From Anaerolineales bacterium UBA5195 (GTDB taxonomy: Bacteria; Chloroflexota; Anaerolineae; Anaerolineales; Villigracilaceae), in assembly GCA_002412925.1 (NCBI GenBank), contig DHVZ01000109.1, positions 1-64,000 of the forward strand: a stretch of DNA of 64,000 nucleotides, written 5' to 3'. The position numbers and the translations under genes were made by a program. Of the stretch, positions 57,699-64,000 are shown one piece after another (the first letter of the stretch is position 1; each line of letters starts with the position of its first letter). Under the pieces are notes generated by a model. The model was given only the letters and a program-made list of their open reading frames with translations. It had not been told where the DNA came from and searched no databases.

Positions 57699-58424
57699 TC
57701 ATCGATTATTCAACACTTCAGCGATATGGACGACTTTTTGCGGCCTTTTCTGCCGGTTCAAGCCGCCCGCGATGTGCATGCGGCAGCCCGCTTCGGTAAC
57801 GACCAGGGCGGGCGAAGCGCTGATTTCGAGATTGGAAATTTTTCGTTTGAGCATTTCGGCGCTGAGTTCGGGGTGCTCCACTGAGAAGACGCCGCCGAAA
57901 CCGCAGCAGTCTTCAGAGTCGGGCAAATCGACGATGACGGCCTCCCTGACAGCCGCAAGCAGGGCGCGGGGCTGGAGGTCAATACCCAGGTGATGGTTCG
58001 GATGGCAGGAGGAGTGAAACGTCAGTTTGCCATTCCAGCGCGCGCCCAGGTCGGTGACACCCAGCACATCGACGAGGTATTCCGTGAATTCGTAGGTACG
58101 TGCCGCCAGGGCCTGCGCACGCGGCAGCCAGAGGGGGTCAGCGGCAAACAGTTCCGGGTAGCCGTGTTTGATCATCACGGCGCAGGAACCGGAGGGGACG
58201 ATCACATCTCCGGGAGCAGATTCAAAAACCTGGATGAGATGCTCGGCCACCGGGCGGGCGGCAGAACGCAGCCCGGCGTTGAAAGCAGGTTGCCCGCAGC
58301 AAACCTGGCCGGGTGGGAAGCCCACCTCGATGCCCAAACGGCGTAAAATGCTGACGATGGCCTCGCCCGTTTCCGGGTAGAAAGTGTCCACCAAACAAGT
58401 GGCGAAAAGCTGTACGGTAGTTAT
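57699..58424 (-). CDS. lutA: LutA: Cys-rich (CCG-domain) lactate oxidation subunit
   Basis: The protein of about 241 residues has both CCG domains of LutA: PPGQVCCGQPAFNAG and HSSCHPNHH...DSEDCCGFGGVFS, binding iron-sulfur clusters. Typical LutA starts with VQLFATCLVD-like residues, and this sequence (TVQLFATCLVDTFYP) is present in frame upstream of the first standard start (TTG at 58394). The only codon in the proper place is ATA (58424-58422), six bases after TACAAT. Either AUA serves as start of a leaderless message, or the ATG has been lost and the TTG is used, giving a shortened protein. It is the first gene of the operon. Confidence 0.82.
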   Translation of the reverse strand: MTTVQLFATCLVDTFYPETGEAIVSILRRLGIEVGFPPGQVCCGQPAFNAGLRSAARPVAEHLIQVFESAPGDVIVPSGSCAVMIKHGYPELFAADPLWLPRAQALAARTYEFTEYLVDVLGVTDLGARWNGKLTFHSSCHPNHHLGIDLQPRALLAAVREAVIVDLPDSEDCCGFGGVFSVEHPELSAEMLKRKISNLEISASPALVVTEAGCRMHIAGGLNRQKRPQKVVHIAEVLNNR

Positions 58425-58485
58425 AAGTTAATTGTAAGGGAAAAACGTCCGGCGCGGAACATGCAAAATGCGAGGCCTTATCGCG

Positions 58486-58502
58486 GAAGTTCCCAAAGAG
58501 CC
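58486..58502 (+). repeat. Short dispersed repeat, copy 3
   Basis: GAAGTTCCCAAAGAGCC, two mismatches to copies at 2201 and 28709, followed by GATTTTG as in the larger element at 42582. Confidence 0.45.
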
Positions 58503-58561
58503 GATTTTGATTGACGGGGGGTGGAATTGTGTGTTAAACTGAAAGTGCTTTCATAAGCTAG

Positions 58562-58648
58562 GGTAATGATAACCGCAAAAAGGTTAGTTGATTTCTTGAA
58601 ATAATCCCTTTGGAAGGTTGACATTTTGACTGTCATGGTATCATTACC
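58562..58648. promoter_or_regulatory. Paired GGTAATGATACC-type dyads in the glgP promoter region
   Basis: GGTAATGATAACC (58562-58574) and GGTATCATTACC (58637-58648) are near-perfect inverted copies 62 bases apart. TTGACA lies between them at 58618. The second copy would overlap the promoter. It looks like a two-site operator; the regulator is unknown. Confidence 0.45.
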
Positions 58649-58672
58649 TGCGTTATTTTTCGAAAGGATTTT

Positions 58673-60829
58673 ATGACTGCATTTAAATCTAGACTACCCA
58701 ATCATTTTGACCTGCCGCGGAGGATCAACCGGCTCAGCGAACTTTCTTACAACCTATGGTGGGCCTGGAACCCGGTGGCCCAACAGCTTTTCAACCGCAT
58801 CGATAACAATCTTTGGGAGCAGGTCAATCACAATCCCATCATCTGGCTGCGCCAAATTCCCCGGCCTGTACTGAATGCCGCGGCGCAAGATCCAATCTAC
58901 CTGGAACGCTATGACCGGGTTTTTGCAGATTTCGACGCCTATTTGAGTCGCGAAGATACCCTGTTCGGTAATGAGCATCCCAAGGAGCGGAGTAAGCAAA
59001 TCGCTTATTTTTCGATGGAGTTTGGCCTGCATGAGACCCTGCCGATCTATTCCGGCGGCCTGGGCGTGCTTTCGGGCGACCACCTGAAAGAAACCTCGGA
59101 TATGGGCCTGCCACTGGTGGGGGTGGGGTTACTTTACACCGAAGGGTACTTCACCCAACGCATTACCGAGGATGGCTGGCAGGAAGCGGTCAATAACCCG
59201 CTCGAATTTGCCAACCTGCCGCTGCTGCCGGTTTTGAAGGATGACGGGAAGGAGTTGACCATCCAGGTGGATTTCCCTGACGGCCCCGTCTTTGTCCGCA
59301 TCTGGGAAGTGCGCGTTGGGCGGACTCCCCTTTACCTGCTTGATACCAACCTGGATGCCAACAACCCGATGGTGCGCCAACTGACCACCCGGTTGTACTG
59401 GTCTGATATCAACCTGCGCATTTTGCAGGAAGTGGTGCTGGGGGTGGGCGGCGTGCGCGCCTTGCGCGCCCTGGGTTTCAACCCGTCTGTTTGGCACATG
59501 AATGAAGGTCACGCGGCTTTCATGACTCTCGAGCGGGCCCGCGAATTGGTGCAGGGCGGGATGACATTCGATGAAGCCATTAACAAAAGCAAAGCCAACA
59601 ATGTTTTCACCACACATACGCCTGTTCCGGCAGGCAACGACGAATTCCCGCTCTGGTTGATCGATAAACATCTCGCCAGCCTGTGGCCCGAACTGGGTCT
59701 GACCCGTGACGAGTTCGTTGATCTCGCGCGTCACCAGCAGAATTGGGGCGAGACTTTCTCGATGCCGGTGCTGGCGCTCAAGTTTTCCAATGCGCGCAAC
59801 GCGGTTTCCGAATTGCATGGGGCTGTCAGCCGCGAGATGTGGCAGGAACTCTGGCCCGAGCGCGCCGTCAACGATGTGCCGATCACCTATGTGACCAATG
59901 GCGTGCATACCTCCACCTGGATGGCGCGCCGCATCCGTGTCTTGTATGAAAAATATTTTGGGCATGATTGGCTGGAACATCTCGATGACTTCGAGATGTG
60001 GGAAAAAATGGAGGTCATCCCGCCGCAGGAATTGTGGGCCGTGCGCAACCATCTTAAGCGCAAGCTATCCTTTTACATTCAGGAACGCGCCCGCCAGCAC
60101 TGGATGAAGGGCGAACTCCACCCGGTACAGGTGATCGCCTCGGGTGTGATGCTCGATCCGTATGTGCTGACCATCGGTTTTGCACGCCGTTTTGCGACTT
60201 ATAAGCGCGCCAGCCTGGTGACCAGTGAATTCGAGCGCTTGTTGGAGATTATCAACCAGCCCAACCGCCCGGTGCAAATCCTGTTTGCGGGGAAGTCGCA
60301 CCCTGCCGATGAACCTGGCAAGATGCTGATCCAGGAAGTTTACCGCGCCGTGAAGAAAGCCGAGAATGGCGGGCGGATCGTTTTCCTGGAAGACTACGAT
60401 ATGAACCTGGCCCGTTACCTCGTCCAGGGTGTGGATGTGTGGATGAACACCCCGCGCCGCCCGAACGAGGCCTCTGGCACCTCAGGGATGAAAGCGGCGG
60501 CCAACGGTGCGCTGAACTTCTCAGTGCTCGATGGCTGGTGGCGTGAGGCCTTCAATGGTGATAACGGCTGGGCCATCGGCCCGGATGCCGACCTTAAAGA
60601 TGAAGTCCAGGACGCGACTGATGCAGAAAGCCTGTATGAGACGCTCGAAAAGGAAATCATCCCGCTTTACTACACCGGACGCGATGCGAATGATGTCCCG
60701 GTCAAGTGGGTGCGGCGGATGAAAGAATCGATGCGCACGATTACCCCGCAGTTCAGTATGCGCCGCATGCTGAAAGAATATGTCGAACGGCTGTACTTGC
60801 CAGCCATGACAGAAACCAAAAAGAAGTGA
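58673..60829 (+). CDS. glgP: Alpha-glucan (glycogen) phosphorylase
   Basis: This 718-residue enzyme releases glucose-1-phosphate from glycogen or maltodextrin. The N-terminal DUF3417 part (RLSELSYNLWWAWNP) and AYFSMEFGLHETLPIYSGGLGVLSGDHLKETSDMG identify the shorter, non-allosteric type. The catalytic site follows with VWHMNEGHAAFMTLER and TTHTPVPAGNDEFP. The pyridoxal phosphate Lys is in RPNEASGTSGMKAAANGALN. AAAGGA precedes the ATG. It stands alone and ends in a terminator. Confidence 0.95.
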   Translation: MTAFKSRLPNHFDLPRRINRLSELSYNLWWAWNPVAQQLFNRIDNNLWEQVNHNPIIWLRQIPRPVLNAAAQDPIYLERYDRVFADFDAYLSREDTLFGNEHPKERSKQIAYFSMEFGLHETLPIYSGGLGVLSGDHLKETSDMGLPLVGVGLLYTEGYFTQRITEDGWQEAVNNPLEFANLPLLPVLKDDGKELTIQVDFPDGPVFVRIWEVRVGRTPLYLLDTNLDANNPMVRQLTTRLYWSDINLRILQEVVLGVGGVRALRALGFNPSVWHMNEGHAAFMTLERARELVQGGMTFDEAINKSKANNVFTTHTPVPAGNDEFPLWLIDKHLASLWPELGLTRDEFVDLARHQQNWGETFSMPVLALKFSNARNAVSELHGAVSREMWQELWPERAVNDVPITYVTNGVHTSTWMARRIRVLYEKYFGHDWLEHLDDFEMWEKMEVIPPQELWAVRNHLKRKLSFYIQERARQHWMKGELHPVQVIASGVMLDPYVLTIGFARRFATYKRASLVTSEFERLLEIINQPNRPVQILFAGKSHPADEPGKMLIQEVYRAVKKAENGGRIVFLEDYDMNLARYLVQGVDVWMNTPRRPNEASGTSGMKAAANGALNFSVLDGWWREAFNGDNGWAIGPDADLKDEVQDATDAESLYETLEKEIIPLYYTGRDANDVPVKWVRRMKESMRTITPQFSMRRMLKEYVERLYLPAMTETKKK

Positions 60830-60834
60830 TGACG

Positions 60835-60876
60835 AAGGGCGCGGCGCAAACACTCGGTCGCGCCCTTTTCTTTTAT
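60835..60876 (+). terminator. Terminator of glgP
   Basis: AAGGGCGCG (60835-60843) pairs with CGCGCCCTT (60859-60867), followed by TTCTTTT. Confidence 0.75.
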
Positions 60877-60977
60877 CAATAGGTGGTCTAGTCACTGGCA
60901 CCTGACTGCATTCTGTGCAGTACAAGTGTTTGGGCGGGAAAGCACCGCCTGCTCGACCAACGATTTAGGAGGTAGTA

Positions 60978-61508
60978 ATGCTTGGATTTTTTCTCTCCCC
61001 CGCCGCCTGGCTGGGCGCTTTGACTATTTTTACCATGCGCGTAGGCGACATGAGTATGGACACGCTGCGCGTCTTGTTCGTGATGCGCGGGAAAAAAGGG
61101 ATTGCCTGGGTCTTGGGGTTTTTCCAATCGCTGATCTATGTCTTGGCGATTACATCGGTGTTGAGCAACCTGGATAACCCACTCAACATTATCGGCTACG
61201 CCGCCGGGTTTGCCACCGGGAATGTTGTCGGGATGCTGATCGAGGAGCGGCTGGCCGTTGGGCATATCTTGCTGCAGATCGTCAGTTCACGCAGGGGCGC
61301 GGCGCTCTCCGAGGCCTTACGCGAGGCAGGCTACGGGGTGACGGAAATTCCGGCCAGGGGCAAGGATGGTGTTGTCAGCATGTTATCGGTCAGCGTGCTC
61401 AGGAAGGATGTCTCCAAAGTCGAGACGCTGGTGCATGAACACGATTCAGAGGCTTTTATGACTTCTGAGGATGTGCGCCCGATGCGGCATGGGTTTTGGC
61501 GGGCTTAA
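60978..61508 (+). CDS. UPF0316 membrane protein (DUF5698/DUF2179)
   Basis: This 176-residue protein has three membrane helices in the first 90 residues (GALTIFTMRVGDMSMDTLRVLFVMRG is the family start) and a cytoplasmic DUF2179 domain (IVSSRRGAALSEALREAGYGVTEIPARGKDG). TTAGGAGG precedes the ATG. The function of the family is unknown, although DUF2179 domains bind nucleotides in some cases. The rhodanese gene begins directly after its stop codon. Confidence 0.88.
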   Translation: MLGFFLSPAAWLGALTIFTMRVGDMSMDTLRVLFVMRGKKGIAWVLGFFQSLIYVLAITSVLSNLDNPLNIIGYAAGFATGNVVGMLIEERLAVGHILLQIVSSRRGAALSEALREAGYGVTEIPARGKDGVVSMLSVSVLRKDVSKVETLVHEHDSEAFMTSEDVRPMRHGFWRA

Positions 61509-61862
61509 ATGTTTCCTCCAATCCCTGAAATCAGTGTTCGCACCCTGTCAGAGAAACGAAAAGCCGCTGAAAAATTCATCCTCTTGGATGTGCGCGAACC
61601 CTGGGAAATCGACCTAGCCCGAATTATTGATGAACAGGTTGTCATCCTGCCGATGAGCCGGATTGCACGCGAAAGAATGGAGGCTTTCCCTCTTCCGTTA
61701 CGCGACCCACAAGAGGAAATTGTGGTTATGTGCCATCACGGTGTCCGTTCGGCAGAAGTGACCGGTTGGATGCGCCAGCAGGGCTGGCAGAATGTCTTCA
61801 GCCTGGCGGGCGGGATCGCGGCTTATGCGGAACAGGTTGACCCGTCAGTGGGGAAATACTAA
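61509..61862 (+). CDS. Single-domain rhodanese-like sulfurtransferase
   Basis: This 117-residue rhodanese has the N-terminal LLDVREPWEIDLARI and the active-site loop CHHGVRS with Cys near residue 78, then LAGGIAAYAEQVDPS. The six-residue active-site loop suits sulfur transfer to or from thiols. The ATG directly follows the TAA of the upstream gene, with no independent ribosome site, so it is translationally coupled. Confidence 0.92.
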   Translation: MFPPIPEISVRTLSEKRKAAEKFILLDVREPWEIDLARIIDEQVVILPMSRIARERMEAFPLPLRDPQEEIVVMCHHGVRSAEVTGWMRQQGWQNVFSLAGGIAAYAEQVDPSVGKY

Positions 61863-61874
61863 CTAGTTCAAAAA

Positions 61875-61905
61875 CAGGTCTGCCAGAAGGCTCCTGGCGG
61901 ACCTG
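61875..61905. terminator. Hairpin between convergent rhodanese and carbonic anhydrase genes
   Basis: CAGGTCTGCCAG (61875-61886) pairs with CTGGCGGACCTG (61894-61905) with one G-T pair and a 7-base loop. Confidence 0.65.
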
Positions 61906-61939
61906 TGATAATTATTTCTGTGTTTGGCTTGGACTGGTT

Positions 61940-62536
61940 TTATCCCCAGAATTCCACTCTCCCACTTTCCAAATCATAATAGGCGCCGATAATCTTCAAG
62001 TTCTGAGCCTCTACTTGCGGAGCGATAATCGGTTCCATTTCTTTCAACTGATTGACCGTTCTCTCAATATTTACCCGAATGGCCTGATCCAATAAATCAC
62101 CATCTTGCTGGCGAGCTTGAAGAATGGCGGGCTTTAAGGCGTTGATCAAAAAATCAAGATGCCCCTCGCCAGTTTCATCGGCCAGCATGGCCTCCAGTGT
62201 AGCTTTAACTGCGCCGCAGGCACGATGCCCCAGAACAACCAAAAGCTGGGTTTTCAGGTGTGCGACAGCATATTCCAGACTTCCCAAGACTGCCTCGTCC
62301 AGGATGTTTCCCGCCACTCGAACGACAAATAAATCACCCAACCCTTGATCAAAGATTACTTCCGGGGGCACACGCGAATCGGCGCAGCCCAAAATAATTG
62401 CAAAAGGAGTCTGGTGGTGGAGCAACTCCAGGCGCCGCTGCGCAGTTTGATGAGGATGCGTCAACTGACCGGCAAGATATCGCTGGTTGCCTTCCACAAG
62501 TTTTTGCAAAGCCAGTGCAGTGCCTTTGATGATCAT
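61940..62536 (-). CDS. Beta-carbonic anhydrase
   Basis: This 198-residue zinc enzyme interconverts CO2 and bicarbonate. The ligands are Cys51 with Asp53 (CADSRVPPE), and His104 with Cys107 (GHRACGAV). NQRYLAGQ at the start and VRVAGNI complete the family pattern. The ATG at 62536 has AGGAG. It belongs to the bacterial clade of beta-type enzymes; no signal peptide is present. Confidence 0.94.
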   Translation of the reverse strand: MIIKGTALALQKLVEGNQRYLAGQLTHPHQTAQRRLELLHHQTPFAIILGCADSRVPPEVIFDQGLGDLFVVRVAGNILDEAVLGSLEYAVAHLKTQLLVVLGHRACGAVKATLEAMLADETGEGHLDFLINALKPAILQARQQDGDLLDQAIRVNIERTVNQLKEMEPIIAPQVEAQNLKIIGAYYDLESGRVEFWG

Positions 62537-62608
62537 CCCTTGTCTCCTGTGAACAGCGTTAAGCCGGTACAACAAACTTAACATTCACTCAAAAGAAGGC
62601 GGCCTCGA

Positions 62609-63712
62609 TTACCAGATAAATTGTCCGTTGCGGTAAATCATGGCCCCGTCCACGCCGATTTCGGCCTCTTCGCGCATGTCGCAGATCATGTCCCAGTGGA
62701 TGACGCTCTTGTTTTTCGAACCGGTCTCCGGGTAGCCCGCGCCAAGCGCCATATGAAAGGAACCACCAATTTTCTCGTCGAAGAGGATATTGCCGGTAAA
62801 TTTGTCGATTTCGAAGTTCGTCCCAATTGCAAATTCGCCCAGGAAGCGTGAACCGCCATCCGAAGCGAGCATTTCAAGCAGGTACTTTTCATTTTTCGTG
62901 GCTTTGGCCTGTTCCACACGTCCCTTGGAGAAAATCAATTCTATCCCTTCAACCGCCACACCGTTGTAAATAGCCGGATAGGTGAACTTGACCCAGCCAT
63001 TGACTGAATCTTCCACCGGGCCGGTGTAGATTTCGCCGTCGGGCATGTTGTGCGTGCCGCATGAATTCATAAAGGTGCGGCCTTTGACTGAGAGGGATAA
63101 ATCCACATTCGGGCCATGCAGCGTGACCAGATCATGACCCTGGAGTTTTGCGATCATCTTTGCCTGTTCGCTTTCGACCTTTTTCCAGTACGCCACCGGA
63201 TCTGTTTCATCGGCATGGCAGGCGCGATAGACAAAGTCTTCGTAAGTGTGCAGGCTCATGCCGCCTTCGACGGCGTATCCTTCGGTGGGGTAGAGGGTTG
63301 TCACCCACTTCAATTCACCGCTCGCTCCCCGGCGCATCTGCGTTTCGAGGATGGGTGACAATGCCTTCTGTCGGCGTCCCATTTTGGCCGAATCGACGCC
63401 GCCCAGGGCGCGCGGGTTGGTCTGCGAATGGATGCGGATGCGCGACTCAAAGGTGTCGTAAGCCAGCTTCATGAAAGGCGGCGCAAAATCCAACTGTGTC
63501 TCCCCGGCTCGGGTGAAGAAAATCTCCATCTGGTCGGGAAAATCGAGCAAGACTTGAGGATGCCCGCCCACTTCCAAGACGCGGCTGTACAAAGCCCGCA
63601 CCAAGGGTTCGGCGGCGGTGGTGGCCTCGATCAAAACCCGGTCGCCGGGCTTGATTTTGGCGGAATAATCGACCAGGACACGGGCAAAACGCTCAACACG
63701 GGGATCAATCAC
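62609..63712 (-). CDS. M29-family aminopeptidase
   Basis: This 367-residue metallo-aminopeptidase is of the AmpS/PepS/aminopeptidase T type. Metal and catalytic residues appear in VAVEGIELIFSKGR, GSRFLGEFAIGTN, GSFHMALGAGYPETG and SVIHWDMICDMR. The N-terminal LVDYSAKIKPGDRVLIEATT is a typical start. The Tyr of the family is in the AYWKKVESEQ or ALGAGYPE area; I cannot assign it. It is cytoplasmic. Confidence 0.92.
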   Translation of the reverse strand: MIDPRVERFARVLVDYSAKIKPGDRVLIEATTAAEPLVRALYSRVLEVGGHPQVLLDFPDQMEIFFTRAGETQLDFAPPFMKLAYDTFESRIRIHSQTNPRALGGVDSAKMGRRQKALSPILETQMRRGASGELKWVTTLYPTEGYAVEGGMSLHTYEDFVYRACHADETDPVAYWKKVESEQAKMIAKLQGHDLVTLHGPNVDLSLSVKGRTFMNSCGTHNMPDGEIYTGPVEDSVNGWVKFTYPAIYNGVAVEGIELIFSKGRVEQAKATKNEKYLLEMLASDGGSRFLGEFAIGTNFEIDKFTGNILFDEKIGGSFHMALGAGYPETGSKNKSVIHWDMICDMREEAEIGVDGAMIYRNGQFIW

Positions 63713-63755
63713 GGGAATCTCCTGATGGAAGGTAGAAAAATTATATCACCCGCTG

Positions 63756-64000
63756 TTACGGGTTTAATTTCAAGACCATAAAATTACCATGTTCATACGT
63801 CAGATCCAAATGGAGGGAGGTTAGCTCAGCTCTGGTAAATGAGAAGTCGGTCAGCAGGTAGTCTGCGCCGGTTTCACGGGCAAATTCGACAGCCAGCCTG
63901 CGCTGGTCAGCTGGCCTGGTCGATTTGCGGTAAATCTCCCTTTCCAGTTGGAATAATTCAAACCAGCGTTGCAAAACCGTGTGGTTGGAATAGACCAGGA
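63756..64000 (-). CDS. C-terminal end of an unrecognised protein (cut by window edge)
   Basis: The minus-strand frame is open to the last base of the window and ends at 63756. It reads LVYSNHTVLQRWFELFQLER and goes on for another 60 residues, ending MVLKLNP. It is soluble in this part and has no identifiable motif. The TTG at 63974 marked as start by an ORF finder is internal. It may be the extracytoplasmic tail of a large membrane glycosyltransferase, but this is a guess. Confidence 0.5.
   Translation of the reverse strand, partial: LVYSNHTVLQRWFELFQLEREIYRKSTRPADQRRLAVEFARETGADYLLTDFSFTRAELTSLHLDLTYEHGNFMVLKLNP

Noticed and set aside
1..64000. CRISPR array, tRNA or rRNA genes
   Set aside because: No regularly spaced direct repeats, T-loop-like GGTTCRANYCC with a matching stem, or rRNA signature were noticed. 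A covariance-model scan would be decisive and was not possible here.

Overview
The window reads as chromosomal DNA of a free-living, probably facultatively respiring member of the Chloroflexota, most likely class Anaerolineae. This placement is inferred from gene content and protein style, not from a marker gene: an alternative-complex-III-like operon, a cupredoxin-fused copper nitrite reductase, ECF sigma and STAND/TPR proteins typical of the group, and moderately high GC. I found no rRNA, tRNA, CRISPR array or prophage.

Layout. 1-3.2 kb: the tail of a transposase, an OmpR-type response regulator divergent from a PglC-like sugar transferase, osmC and a small lipoprotein. 3.3-11.2 kb: an eight-gene plus-strand operon for a quinol-oxidising membrane complex (pentahaem ActA, split ActB, ActC, ActD, ActE plus two further c-type cytochromes, no second NrfD subunit). 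11.3-15 kb: DUF4097 and membrane proteins facing a DUF692 protein, an ECF sigma factor and its likely membrane partner. 15-19.7 kb: a 999-residue STAND/TPR protein divergent from three small unknown genes. 19.7-24.4 kb: a nitrogen-oxide module with a hemerythrin, a DUF1858 protein, a three-cupredoxin NirK and a Crp/Fnr regulator, with a good NnrR-type box, followed upstream by agmatinase and YciI genes.

24.5-38.2 kb is mainly housekeeping: ABC-F, a polytopic membrane protein, ArsR/CDF metal efflux, proC, ruvA, ruvC, yebC, degV, an HD phosphohydrolase, an MFS transporter and tex. 38.3-44.8 kb has a sensor kinase, a DUF402 protein, a transglycosylase/membrane pair behind a consensus promoter with a perfect dyad operator, and ligA. 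44.8-49.2 kb has a TauE permease and feoABC divergent from a DtxR-type regulator. 49.4-54.9 kb has pepD, a 0.7-kb scar of decayed mobile and restriction genes, and a five-gene membrane/prenyltransferase operon controlled by a GbsR/MarR regulator with two matching operators. 55-58.4 kb is a lactate-utilisation (lut) operon with a LutB-LutC fusion and an inserted methyltransferase. 58.7-64 kb has glycogen phosphorylase, a UPF0316 protein, rhodanese, beta-carbonic anhydrase, an M29 aminopeptidase and a partial gene at the edge.

The main non-genic signals are several families of short dispersed palindromes, one copy of which lies inside a coding sequence; a recurring promoter layout in which the -10 box ends six or seven bases before the start codon (leaderless transcripts); and three dyad operators that can be tied to the regulators next to them.
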